From an uncultured Shimia sp. (GTDB lineage Bacteria > Pseudomonadota > Alphaproteobacteria > Rhodobacterales > Rhodobacteraceae): DNA of 64,000 bases. Position 1 is the first letter of the stretch. Each line of letters starts with the position of its first letter. The translations under genes and the position numbers were made by a program. The stretch lies in NCBI RefSeq assembly GCF_947493595.1, contig NZ_CANLRL010000009.1, forward strand, positions 1 to 64,000, written 5' to 3'. Shown here piece by piece: positions 17,695 through 26,360 of the stretch. Below the pieces are notes generated by a model. The model saw nothing but the letters and a program-made list of their open reading frames with translations. It searched no databases and was not told the origin of the DNA.

Positions 17695-18712
17695 CCGCGT
17701 CACCCCAGGCAAAGTCCTCGCCACACAGGGCCACAAACCGCAATGTAGTTTCGCCAATTCGAATAAGGCTGTTGCTGTCCAAATCCTCTGTGCTCAACAC
17801 CGGGCGGCCATTCAGCCGCACAAGATTGGCTTTGCCGCCATGGCCAAAGAAAAACCGCCGCTGCTCACCGTCAAACGCAATCGCCGCATGGTTCTCACGC
17901 GAAATCGTCGTGTCGCCAAAATCCAACCGCACGGTCTGGCCTTCCCCACGCCCGATCTGGGTCAATCCGTCATGCAGCGAAAACGATGCGCCTTTGCCGG
18001 GGCCTTCCACGACCACCAGCCAGCCGACAGGGAACTGCGCCTGCGCCGACACCGGCGCTTCGCGGGTTTGCGCCATGGGATCATGCGCCTGACTGGCGGG
18101 CGCACTAAACCCGAGCAACCGGGTTTTCACGCGCCCTTTGGATCCACGCCCCGCCGCTGGCTTAGCGGCCGCCATATTGGCCTGCAACGCCGCCAGATCC
18201 ACTTCCTGCTCCGCAGGGACAGGTTCCACTTGCGCTGGCTCTGGCTGTGTTGGCGGTGGCGCAACGGGTTCTACCACAGGGGGCGGGGCCGCGACTTGTG
18301 GGGCGGGCGCCATTTCCGGCTCCAGCATCCGCGGCGCTTCAAATGGCTGTTCTACCAGTGCGTCTTGCGGCGCCTCCTCTGCAAACAGATTGCCAAACGG
18401 ATCGCTTTGGATCTCTGTTTGCGGCATTTCCAACTCGACAGGGGTTTCTACAGGAGCCGCGGTCAAAGCTGCAGAAATCGCGGACAAATCCACTGGCGCC
18501 TCTGTAGGTTCCGGTGGTTGCGGGGCCACAAACGCGGCGGCGTCTGGCGCAGGCTGGGCGGGTTCTGCCTCGATATGCACCGTTGGTGTCGGCTCTTCGG
18601 CCACATCCGCACGGTCCTGCTCCCGCAATCGCAACGGATAGCGCAACGCTGTGCTGTCGGCCTGACCAGCCGATTGGGATTTCTCAGCAATAATATCGCG
18701 AATGAACCGCAT
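17669..18712 (-). CDS. FHA-domain protein
   Basis: A 347-residue protein. About 190 N-terminal residues are Pro/Glu/Ala-rich and presumably disordered. A C-terminal forkhead-associated domain (about 225-330) keeps the phosphothreonine-binding residues Arg255 (IGRGEG), Ser271 and His275 (ISRENH) and Asn301 (RLNGRPV). It should bind a phosphothreonine made by the adjacent kinase. ATG 18712 is preferred for the AAGGGA 7 nt upstream; ATG 18727 would overlap the kinase stop as ATGA and add five residues. Confidence 0.88.
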   Translation of the reverse strand: MRFIRDIIAEKSQSAGQADSTALRYPLRLREQDRADVAEEPTPTVHIEAEPAQPAPDAAAFVAPQPPEPTEAPVDLSAISAALTAAPVETPVELEMPQTEIQSDPFGNLFAEEAPQDALVEQPFEAPRMLEPEMAPAPQVAAPPPVVEPVAPPPTQPEPAQVEPVPAEQEVDLAALQANMAAAKPAAGRGSKGRVKTRLLGFSAPASQAHDPMAQTREAPVSAQAQFPVGWLVVVEGPGKGASFSLHDGLTQIGRGEGQTVRLDFGDTTISRENHAAIAFDGEQRRFFFGHGGKANLVRLNGRPVLSTEDLDSNSLIRIGETTLRFVALCGEDFAWGDADAGRSDLG

Positions 18713-18723
18713 GGGATGTCCCT

Positions 18724-20037
18724 TCATATTAGAAATAGACGGGTGTTGGGGTTTGACCGGTCACCCTTCAACCGGTCACGGAATTTGTGGAGTAGGCTTT
18801 CGCCATCCGGCTTGGGGGGCGCAGGCGCTTCCGGCCCCTCCGAGCTGGGCCGGCGCAGGAAATCGCCCTGCTGCAACAGCCGCGTTGGCGTTCTGGCACG
18901 CGCCTTGCACAGGCGATCCTGCTCCTTGAGATAGGCCTCAACGTCGTCAATCGGATCGCCAAAAATATCGACGTACTGCTTGGGTGGGGGCGGCACCTGC
19001 CGCGCCTCTTCCAGTACTTTGAGTGGCTTTTGCAACGCCTTCGGCAACCCCGGTGTCAGCACCTTGTTGGTCTTGCTCACAAGCTCTTCGATCACACCAA
19101 TCACCGCCGGATCAAACACAGCGAGCGGCTTGGGAATGGGCCCATCCATTACCGCCAGCCAGTCATCTGCACAGCGCAACCGGTCTTTGGGTTCCAAGGC
19201 CAGCGCCCGATCCGTGGCCAGTTTGAGGCGGATATCAATTTCAAAATCCGTCGACTCCAGCGGCACATAGGGGTCCATCCGCCCTGCATCCACGGTTTCC
19301 AGCCGTGTCTGCGCGTCCGGTGGCGCCTCGCCGGTAAAGACCAAATGACACAGCGCTCCCATCGAATACAGATCGCTATAGGCGCCTTGCACCCCGTCGG
19401 CGCAATAGAACTCTGGCGGCGAATAGCCGTCTTTCACCGCCAACATGCGCTGGCTTTGCCCGCCCTCGGCTTCCCCGGAGGAATAAGCCGCGCCAAAGTC
19501 AATCAGCGTCACGTCGCCATTGGCGCTCAGGATCAGGTTGTCCGGCGCCACATCCCGGTGCAGCACGCCCCGGTCATGTAAATAGCTCAGCGCGTCCAAA
19601 ACCTGCCGCAGCAGCTTGTTCACCAAAGTCGGCGTCAGCCGCCCCGGCGCGTGGTCGACCAGTTCATGCAGGTCCACACCTTCGACAAAATCCATCGCCG
19701 TATAGGCCGTGCCGTTTTCGGCAAACGTCTGATGTACACCGACGATGCGCGGGTGGTCCAATTCGGCCAACTGATGTGCCTCGGCCTGAAACTGCTCCAA
19801 AACCGACGCAAAAAACGGCGCGCTTTCTGGCCCGGACGGCACCACCTGCGCACCCACTCGGTGGCAAATCTGCTCGGGAAAACACTCTTTGATTACCACC
19901 ACACGGTTTAGACTGTCGCGCGCGAGGTAGGTCAGGCCAAATCCCCCTTGGCCCAAACTGCGCGTGATCCGGTACTGCCCGCGCAAAAGCTCGGTGCCCG
20001 CAGGCAGCACAGTCACGTTTTCCTCAGCGCAATCCAT
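18724..20037 (-). CDS. Hanks-type Ser/Thr protein kinase
   Basis: A 437-residue cytoplasmic kinase, first gene of the operon. It has the Gly-rich loop LGQGGFG (28-34), ATP-anchoring Lys50, catalytic loop HRDVAPDN (160-167) and DFG (180-182). The residue two after the catalytic Asp is Ala where Lys is usual; this variant occurs in other bacterial kinases. No transmembrane helix or extracellular sensor follows the kinase domain; the last 150 residues are charged and helical, so the input signal is probably cytoplasmic. AGGAAG lies 8 nt before ATG 20037. Eight genes follow almost without gaps. Confidence 0.9.
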   Translation of the reverse strand: MDCAEENVTVLPAGTELLRGQYRITRSLGQGGFGLTYLARDSLNRVVVIKECFPEQICHRVGAQVVPSGPESAPFFASVLEQFQAEAHQLAELDHPRIVGVHQTFAENGTAYTAMDFVEGVDLHELVDHAPGRLTPTLVNKLLRQVLDALSYLHDRGVLHRDVAPDNLILSANGDVTLIDFGAAYSSGEAEGGQSQRMLAVKDGYSPPEFYCADGVQGAYSDLYSMGALCHLVFTGEAPPDAQTRLETVDAGRMDPYVPLESTDFEIDIRLKLATDRALALEPKDRLRCADDWLAVMDGPIPKPLAVFDPAVIGVIEELVSKTNKVLTPGLPKALQKPLKVLEEARQVPPPPKQYVDIFGDPIDDVEAYLKEQDRLCKARARTPTRLLQQGDFLRRPSSEGPEAPAPPKPDGESLLHKFRDRLKGDRSNPNTRLFLI

Positions 20038-20575
20038 CTACGCAGCTTCCTCTCTATCATGCGACCAGGAGGAAATGCGGCAGCAAGTTCTCACCTTCAC
20101 GGCTAAGCTGTGGAGGAAATGTGTTCCAATCGTGGCAGCAACGCGCAAGCGGTGTGGCACTCCATTCAGGTTTGACGCGAATAAGCGGCGAAGCTGAATC
20201 CTGACATTGTGAAGGGGTTTGCAGTGTTTTGGTCGCTCAACGGGATCGTGTGTTTGGAAAGTGGTTTTATTTACAAAGTGTTACGGCGGTTTTGTGGCGG
20301 CCGAACACGCCAATGCCGCGACCAAAGGGCTTTAACAAAGGGTAAACAACCCCGCCCAATTCCGCTGTCCCACCGTCCAACGGCCGTCAGCGCCTTTGAA
20401 CATGTCCTGTCTAGCTAAGCTGTTCTCAATCCACCCAAACCTGTGCAAAGGTAGAGACAGACATCTTTGACGGAGCCTCTGTTTCACGCGCGCAGCCATT
20501 TTACCGCGCAGTCAAAAAGGCAGGGGCGCTCACCTAATTGACGGACTTCCTAAGCACTCTGCGAAAGGACAGGCT
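20038..20575. other. divergent intergenic region
   Basis: About 540 bases between the divergently transcribed kinase operon and the AsmA-family gene. No gene with a ribosome site or recognisable motif is present on either strand. It must hold both promoters. I could not assign boxes or an operator with confidence. Confidence 0.5.
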
Positions 20576-23293
20576 TTGAAACGCTGGATTTTGAGATTTT
20601 TCACCGGGCTGATTGTGCTCACCGTGGCGCTGGGCGCTCTGATCTGGGCTGCGCTGGCGACGCCGCTGTTCCGTGGCTTTCGTAAAGACTTTGTCGCGGA
20701 TCTTTTAACCGAACAAATCGGCCAGCCTTTCCTGATTGACGGCGACGTGCGCGTTGTCCTGGCAGGCACCACCAAAGTGCACGTCTCCGGAGCCAGCATA
20801 CCCAGCGAGAACATTACCGACATAAATCTGGCTCGGCTGGACCTGTTGGAATGGGAATTGGATCTGCCCGCCTTGCTGGACCGCCGCATCGACATAGACA
20901 ATCTGACCATTGACGGGCTGCAGGTGAACATGATCACCAAGGCCGATGGCACCACCAGTTGGACCAAGGTTGCGCGGGAAGACGCGGCAGAAGCGTCAGA
21001 AACCACATCAACTGTAGACAGCGCCGCAACGGACGATCTGCCCGATCCCTCGATCATCACCTTCCTCAGTGACCGCACAGTATCTTTCACCAACATTGGT
21101 CTTGCCTCGATTGATGAGAAAAGCGGTTTTGAGTTTATTTTTGCGCTGGAGAAAATCCTGTTGGAGCAGCTTCAGGACGGCCAACTCGCCTCCGTCACCG
21201 GCGCTGGCACGCTCAACGGCGAGGCTTTCACTTGGGACGGCAAATTTCCCGACAGCGCGCCGTTCACCAATCAACTGGAGTTTGGCGACATCTCGCTGAG
21301 CTACAATGGCGCCCGACTGCCCGACAGCGCGCAAGGCTATACCGCGCGTCTCGAGCTCACTACCGGTCAAATTGGTGATGTATTTGAAGTGCTTGGCCTC
21401 GCCCGCAGCCTTGAAGGCGTGGGCACTCTGTCGGTGGACGTCACCAGCGCGCCGCAACTGCTGACCCTGGAAAACCTACAAACCACACTGGATCTGAGCA
21501 AAGGCCAAAACGTGACCGTGACCGGCGATGTTGACAACCTTTTCACCCGCGCTGGATTTGACTTCCAAATGGACGCCCGCCTGCATCCGGAAGGGCAGCC
21601 GCCTGCAGATGCCAACAGCCTGAAAGACCTTAAACTCACCGAAATTCAGGCGCATGTGGTCAACACCGGGGAGCGGTTGACCTTTGAGGAATTGCTCATC
21701 CAGACCAACGCCTTTGAGCAGGGCCTCGACCGCGTAGGCCCCATCTCCATCGGCAATGTCTATCGATCAGAGCAGAAAACCCTAGGCTTACGCGACATCG
21801 CGCTTCAGGCAGGGCCAGAGGACGCGCCCTATCTGACCGCCGAAGGGGATATTGGCGATGTCTTCAACCTCGCCTTTGTGGATCTGACCGGCCATCTGCA
21901 AGGGTCCGCCGAGCTCTTGCTTAAAAACCTGCCCCCCGAGGAGGTCGCGAAATTTGGCGGTGTGGAAGCGGACTTTGTCATCAACGACAACGACGGCGAG
22001 TTGAGCCTGCGTGAACTCAAGGCCCAAACCGTCGACACCGACCTCTGGACATTAAACGCAGATGTGGTGGTCGCCAGCATTGAAGAACTCGCAGGCATGA
22101 AGCTGGACCTGCAATTTGGTGTTGCAGACACCGCACCTTTCCTGACTGCGCTGGGCCTGAAACCCGTGGGGGTGTCGACGCTCGCGACCGGCTTTACCCT
22201 TGAGGGGGCGGCCAAAGAAGCCAAACTTGGCTTTGATTTTCAGGCGGACGGCACGGATCTCACCTCGGACCTTACTTTCGATCTCAGCAAGGAGATCAAT
22301 GTGATCCGCGGGGCGATCCTCAGCAACCGTATGCGCCTTGTGGACCTGCGTGAAGGCGGCAAAATCCTCGTGCAACTCAATAAACGCGCCAAGGCCGCCA
22401 AAACCGCGAAGGAGGCCAAAGCCCAAGAGGCGGATGATGGCCGCCCACCGATCCAGCCTCTGGTGCTAGAAAAGGAAAGCAACGTCTTTAGCCTCAAACG
22501 CATCCTCACCGAAACGGATCTGGCGATCACTTTGGAGCTGGCTGAATTTGTCGGTGACGCCGGTACCTCCTCGATGAGCAGCGAGCTGATCGCCAAGGAG
22601 GGCCAAATTCAAGCAGGCCCCATCGAGCTCTACTACGGTCCTGGTTTTTTCAAGGTCACCGCCTCCATGGATGCCATTGAAAACCCTGATCGCGCGCGCA
22701 TTCAGGGCAGCACCAGCGGCTGGGATTTTGGCGAAATTCTCAAGGCGCTAGAGGTTGGTATTCCCGCGCGGGGCAAACTGTCAGCCAATGTCGATGTGAC
22801 CGGCAATATCACCTCCGGCAAAGCCTTCATGAACTCCATGGCCGGGAGCGCCTCGCTCAACATGCGCGACGGGGCCATCGCCACCAGCCTGTTGGAACTT
22901 GCCGGTCTCGGCATTTTCCCCTGGCTGTTTTCGCAGGAGTTTGCCGCAGGTCAAACCGAGATTGTCTGCGTAAAAGCCCCGGTGAAAATCAACGCGGGCA
23001 ATGTCACCTTCACGCAGGTGGTGGCCGAAACCCGCAGCGTGCAAATGGTGGTGCGCGGCATGGTGGATTGGGTGAAAGATGCCATCGCCATCCGGGCTGA
23101 ACCGCGTCGCGTCGGCCAACCCTTGGCGCGCAGCGCCTGGCCGTTTGAGGTCAATGGTAAATTGTCCGATCCGCAGTTTAAACTGCTGGTTGGTGGCTCG
23201 CGCAGCCGTCGTGCCGATGGGGCGGACAAAATGCCCGCAAACCGCAAACCTTGCACCCCCGACATCTTCCAACTTGAACAAGCTTCGGAGTGA
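20576..23293 (+). CDS. AsmA-family protein
   Basis: A 905-residue envelope protein. One N-terminal membrane anchor (FTGLIVLTVALGALIWAALA) is followed by a large periplasmic beta-rich region and the conserved AsmA C-terminal part (GKLSANVDVTGN, then SLNMRDGAIATSLLELAGLG). AsmA-like proteins are repeating-beta-groove (chorein-like) lipid carriers that influence outer-membrane lipid supply. The start is TTG 20576 with AAAGGAC about 6 nt upstream. The next gene begins 3 nt after its stop. Confidence 0.88.
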   Translation: MKRWILRFFTGLIVLTVALGALIWAALATPLFRGFRKDFVADLLTEQIGQPFLIDGDVRVVLAGTTKVHVSGASIPSENITDINLARLDLLEWELDLPALLDRRIDIDNLTIDGLQVNMITKADGTTSWTKVAREDAAEASETTSTVDSAATDDLPDPSIITFLSDRTVSFTNIGLASIDEKSGFEFIFALEKILLEQLQDGQLASVTGAGTLNGEAFTWDGKFPDSAPFTNQLEFGDISLSYNGARLPDSAQGYTARLELTTGQIGDVFEVLGLARSLEGVGTLSVDVTSAPQLLTLENLQTTLDLSKGQNVTVTGDVDNLFTRAGFDFQMDARLHPEGQPPADANSLKDLKLTEIQAHVVNTGERLTFEELLIQTNAFEQGLDRVGPISIGNVYRSEQKTLGLRDIALQAGPEDAPYLTAEGDIGDVFNLAFVDLTGHLQGSAELLLKNLPPEEVAKFGGVEADFVINDNDGELSLRELKAQTVDTDLWTLNADVVVASIEELAGMKLDLQFGVADTAPFLTALGLKPVGVSTLATGFTLEGAAKEAKLGFDFQADGTDLTSDLTFDLSKEINVIRGAILSNRMRLVDLREGGKILVQLNKRAKAAKTAKEAKAQEADDGRPPIQPLVLEKESNVFSLKRILTETDLAITLELAEFVGDAGTSSMSSELIAKEGQIQAGPIELYYGPGFFKVTASMDAIENPDRARIQGSTSGWDFGEILKALEVGIPARGKLSANVDVTGNITSGKAFMNSMAGSASLNMRDGAIATSLLELAGLGIFPWLFSQEFAAGQTEIVCVKAPVKINAGNVTFTQVVAETRSVQMVVRGMVDWVKDAIAIRAEPRRVGQPLARSAWPFEVNGKLSDPQFKLLVGGSRSRRADGADKMPANRKPCTPDIFQLEQASE

Positions 23294-23296
23294 CCT

Positions 23297-23785
23297 ATGA
23301 CCCGCCTCTGGCTTTGCCTCTCTCTCCTGCTGCCGTCAGCCACTTTCGCGCAAACCCATCCGGAGTTTGCCACCGTGGGCGATTGGACCGTGCGGACCAA
23401 CCCGGCCAATGGAAACGGCTGCTATATGGAAAAAACCTTCGATAGCGGCACATTGGTGCAAATTGGCGTGGTGCCCGACCAAAACGGCGCTTTCTTTGCC
23501 GCTTACAACGCCGCCTTTGACGGGGTGGAGGAGGGCGCAGAAGGCAGCGTTCTCTTCGACTTCGGTGACAGCCGCTTTCAAGGTACGGTCACAGGTGCAT
23601 TCCAAAATGGCCTGCCGGGTGGCTATGCGTTTTTTGACAATCCGGAATTTGCCAAGGAGTTTGGCAAACGCACCAAAGTCCTGGTGCAAGGCGGGTCCGG
23701 AACGTCAGAGGAGATTGACCTCACCGGTAGCATGAAAGGGCTGAGCAGTATCCAGGCCTGTCGGGATGAGAACGAAAGCGACTGA
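23297..23785 (+). CDS. small secreted protein of unknown function
   Basis: A 162-residue protein with a signal peptide (LWLCLSLLLPSATFAQ, cleavage near residue 19). The mature part begins with VGDWTV and has a Cys near each end (GCYM, IQACRDE) that could form one disulfide. The WTV start and beta-rich pattern recall IalB-like periplasmic proteins, but similarity is too weak to name it. It follows the AsmA-family gene by 3 nt and is probably co-transcribed. Confidence 0.75.
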   Translation: MTRLWLCLSLLLPSATFAQTHPEFATVGDWTVRTNPANGNGCYMEKTFDSGTLVQIGVVPDQNGAFFAAYNAAFDGVEEGAEGSVLFDFGDSRFQGTVTGAFQNGLPGGYAFFDNPEFAKEFGKRTKVLVQGGSGTSEEIDLTGSMKGLSSIQACRDENESD

Positions 23786-23894
23786 CGTTGGTGTAAATTT
23801 CAACCTAGGGGCTGCTTGATCCTGGCGCAGGTTTGCGACTAGCTTTGGCCTTATCTGTAAGTAGTGATTTGCCCTGACGTTTAAGGTGTTACCT

Positions 23895-24938
23895 GTGACG
23901 AGACTGACCATCTCGGTGTTTTTTACGGTCTTACTTTTGACGTTTGGGTACGGTGTCTCGTTCCCGCTTTTGGCAATTCTGCTTGAGCAAAGCGGTGTGG
24001 GGGCGGCGCGCATTGGTCTCAACGCAGCAATGCCAGCGCTAGGGTGGTTGCTTGTCACACCGTTTTTGCCCCAGCTGCATCGCTGGTTTTCCACCAAACA
24101 ATTGCTTCTGGCGTTTCTTGGGATTGCCCTTCTGGGGCTGACTTGTCTGGCTTATTTTACAAGCTTCAGCCTCTGGTTGCTGGGACGGTTTGCTTTGGGC
24201 GGCGGCCTTGGCATGGTGTTTCGCGTGCTAGAATACTGGCTCAACGCCACCAGTCCCAGTCAAATTCGGGGGCGCACCATAGGTCTTTATGCATTTTGTT
24301 TTCTGTTTGGCATCGCCACTGGCAGTCTCATGCAGCCGCAGTTCGGGACGTCTGGAGGGCTGGCCTTCGGCGCAGTGGCTTTGCCGTTATTGTTGGGCGG
24401 GGTAGTGTTGGCAGCCCTGCCTTTGGCACAGCTAATGGCTTCAGAACCCACCTCGCCAGTGTCGTTGCGCTTGGTTTCTTCGGTGACGCCTTTGGCGATT
24501 GCAGCGGTGATTTGTTACGGTTTGTACGAAGATGTGCCTGCTTACTTGCTTTCCGTCTACACGTTGCGCATCGGGTTGGGCGCAGATATCGCGGCTAACA
24601 CAATCACCGCTTTTGCGCTTGGTAACCTGCTGGGCTCCGTGCCTTTAGGCATCCTGTCAGACAAAGTGGGGCGACTGCCTGTCTTGTCGGGGTGCGCGGC
24701 TATGGGGGTGGCGAGCTCGCTGGTCATGCCGTGTGTCATGTCCTATCCAATCGCGTACTTGATGCTAATAGCCCTGTGGGGCGCATGTGCCGGAGCGTTT
24801 TATGTGGTGGGCTTGGCCATGGTTGGGGATCGTTTTTCCGGACAGGCGCTGATTTCCGCAAACGCAGTGTTTGGCACTGTGTATGCCGCCGCCGCGCTGC
24901 TTGGCCCCCTGATCAATGGCACCGCTATGCAGATTTAG
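23895..24938 (+). CDS. MFS transporter, interrupted by in-frame TAG
   Basis: A major facilitator of about 347 residues as read to the TAG at 24936. It resembles YcaD-like sugar/drug transporters, with loop RGRTIGLYAF and second-half loop GILSDKVGRLPVLSG. GTG 23895 has TAAGGTG about 6 nt upstream and is preferred over GTG 23886. The last predicted helix is missing: the frame continues after TAG and encodes it (next feature). The context AMQI-TAG-DPHGL suggests an original TGG Trp codon. The truncated product lacks helix 12 and may be non-functional. This could be a real nonsense mutation, a sequencing error, or readthrough. Confidence 0.8.
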   Translation: MTRLTISVFFTVLLLTFGYGVSFPLLAILLEQSGVGAARIGLNAAMPALGWLLVTPFLPQLHRWFSTKQLLLAFLGIALLGLTCLAYFTSFSLWLLGRFALGGGLGMVFRVLEYWLNATSPSQIRGRTIGLYAFCFLFGIATGSLMQPQFGTSGGLAFGAVALPLLLGGVVLAALPLAQLMASEPTSPVSLRLVSSVTPLAIAAVICYGLYEDVPAYLLSVYTLRIGLGADIAANTITAFALGNLLGSVPLGILSDKVGRLPVLSGCAAMGVASSLVMPCVMSYPIAYLMLIALWGACAGAFYVVGLAMVGDRFSGQALISANAVFGTVYAAAALLGPLINGTAMQI

Positions 24939-25058
24939 GATCCACATGGGTTGCTTGTGTCCTGTGCTTTGATTTTTGCCACCTTCCTGCTGATCACTGC
25001 CGTGGTCACGCTGCGTCAGAACGGTCCAAGGGCGGACAAACGGGAGGTTCGCGGATGA
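24939..25058 (+). other. in-frame 3' remainder of the MFS gene
   Basis: Reading straight on from the TAG, the same frame gives 39 sense codons and then TGA at 25056. It encodes a hydrophobic helix (LLVSCALIFATFLLITAVV) and a basic tail (RQNGPRADKREVRG). This is what the twelfth helix and cytoplasmic tail of an MFS protein should look like. The TGA overlaps the ATG of the LuxR-type gene as ATGA, the usual coupling in this genome. Confidence 0.8.
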
Positions 25059-25804
25059 AGCTAGATCTGATTGGCCAGTTGGCAGGCGACCTGAAGCAGG
25101 CAAAGGATGGCGACGCGTTGTGGCAGTGCTGCTTGACGGCATTGGGGACGCTGGGCGTGGACGGTGTCGGCTATGGCGTTATTCCGATGATCGGGCTGGC
25201 AACCCCCGGTAAAATGACCGAGGCCAGCTTTTTCCGTCATTCTTACGTTGCCGAATGGGAAGAGGCGGTGGGCAAAGATCGCCTGCTGGACGAGGACATC
25301 AGCACCGAACTGTTATTGCGCGGTCAGGAAGAGATTTTTTGGAATGATGATCCTGACACCTACGACGCGACACCGGCAAACCGGCGGTTGCATCAGTTCG
25401 AGAATGATTTGGGTATGATTTGGGGGCAAACCCTTCTGTTGTCTCATTATTCTCGGAATCCGGTGTCGTCCGGCATTGGTCTGCATATCGGGCACGTCAC
25501 ATCAGATGCTGAGTTTTTTGCCTATTGGAAAGAACATGAAACATCGCTGCGCGCGGTGGCTGAAATGCTCAACAGCGGCATGCTGGAACAGCACAAGGAT
25601 GGCGTGGTGCGCCTGTCCGGGCGGGAGAAGGATTACATCTACTGGTCCGCTTTGGGGTTGGATCGGGTGCAGATTGCCGATCGCCTGTGCATCAGCGCAA
25701 ACACTTTGAACAAGCCGATTGCCAGCGCCAAAGCCAAACTCAAGGCCCGTAACACCTCGCAAGCGGTGGCCAAGGCGGTGCTTCTGGGGTTGGTGGATCT
25801 TTGA
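25055..25804 (+). CDS. LuxR-type regulator with divergent autoinducer-binding domain
   Basis: A 249-residue regulator. The N-terminal part (about 20-165) is an autoinducer-binding fold; the C terminus is a LuxR helix-turn-helix (LSGREKDYIYWSALGLDRVQ, then NTSQAVAKAVLLGLV). Aligned to TraR, Trp68, Asp81 and Trp96 correspond to W57, D70 and W85, but V72 replaces Y61 and I82 replaces P71. The ligand may therefore not be a standard acyl-homoserine lactone. No luxI-type synthase is in the window, so it is a LuxR solo here. ATG 25055 overlaps the full-length MFS frame by 4 nt. Confidence 0.87.
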   Translation: MKLDLIGQLAGDLKQAKDGDALWQCCLTALGTLGVDGVGYGVIPMIGLATPGKMTEASFFRHSYVAEWEEAVGKDRLLDEDISTELLLRGQEEIFWNDDPDTYDATPANRRLHQFENDLGMIWGQTLLLSHYSRNPVSSGIGLHIGHVTSDAEFFAYWKEHETSLRAVAEMLNSGMLEQHKDGVVRLSGREKDYIYWSALGLDRVQIADRLCISANTLNKPIASAKAKLKARNTSQAVAKAVLLGLVDL

Positions 25805-26167
25805 TACTGGCAATTGTTTGCCACTTGATCCGAGCCCAATTGGTTTGCAAAAACAACACCTAGTGAAGGTGAGTGGGTATCCGGTTCCAACATGGCCGCA
25901 GCAGAAAATGCGTTTGATTTTATGGTGTTTTTTTGCATTTGACAGGTTCGTTGACATCAAGTGAGTGGTGGCGAGGTGTTTTCAAAGAGGTTGCACATCG
26001 GTCTCCCCAAGACTGATCGTGGGCTGGGCATTTTCTGCTTTTGCTAAGTTGGGGGACCGTTTCGGTCCGGCACAGAAGATGTGAGGTATTTTCAATGCGT
26101 TTTCGCCGTCGGGTGTGTGTCTGAGGTGGTGGTCCAGATTTGACGACACTATTTTTATGACGAATAC

Positions 26168-26195
26168 GAAGGGGCTTTCGGGCCCCTTCAATTTT
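26168..26195 (+). terminator. rho-independent terminator-like hairpin
   Basis: GAAGGGGC (26168-26175) pairs perfectly with GCCCCTTC (26182-26189) around a 6-nt loop, followed by ATTTTGT. The owner transcript is unclear: the LuxR-type gene ends 360 nt upstream. Confidence 0.65.
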
Positions 26196-26300
26196 GTGAT
26201 GATCAAGTACCGCGGCTTGCGGGTTAACGCTTAACCATTGTCGATTTGGCACGTCGGTATCGTGTCGGTATCGCGACTGTTTCGCGGAGGTGCGTTTTTT

Positions 26301-26320
26301 TGTTAACTCATGTGTTAACA
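26301..26320. repeat. AT-rich palindrome
   Basis: TGTTAAC and GTTAACA form a perfect 7-bp inverted repeat with a 6-nt spacer. It is next to the RTX gene's terminator hairpin. It could be a protein-binding site or part of an extended 3' hairpin; function unknown. Confidence 0.45.
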
Positions 26321-26353
26321 AGGCCCGCGGCGGAAGCACACAGCGGGCCTTGT
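26318..26353 (-). terminator. probable terminator of the RTX/Hint gene
   Basis: ACAAGGCCCGC (26318-26328) and GCGGGCCTTGT (26343-26353) make a perfect 11-bp stem with a 14-nt loop, 8 nt past the stop of the minus-strand RTX gene. There is no long T run immediately after it on the minus strand. Confidence 0.6.
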
Positions 26354-26360
26354 TGTGGTG

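Larger units (their letters stand above)
25805..26360. other. intergenic region with hairpins
   Basis: About 555 bases between the convergent LuxR and RTX/Hint genes. No protein gene is supported. It contains a strong GC hairpin (26168-26189), a TGTTAAC/GTTAACA palindrome (26301-26320) and an 11-bp stem (26318-26353), listed separately. The first hairpin lies more than 360 nt past the LuxR stop, so it may end an unannotated small RNA rather than the luxR transcript. Confidence 0.5.

Noticed and set aside
17351-18934. 527-codon plus-strand frame across the phosphatase, FHA and kinase genes
   Set aside because: Low-complexity Arg-rich product opposite three well-supported genes.
11364-20037. 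Type VI secretion cluster
   Set aside because: Kinase, FHA and PP2C are present, but no tss/imp, Hcp, VgrG or ClpV gene is visible in the window.
24692-25054. N-terminal extension of the LuxR-type regulator
   Set aside because: It would overlap the MFS gene by more than 240 nt and adds no conserved segment; the ATGA start fits the domain boundary.
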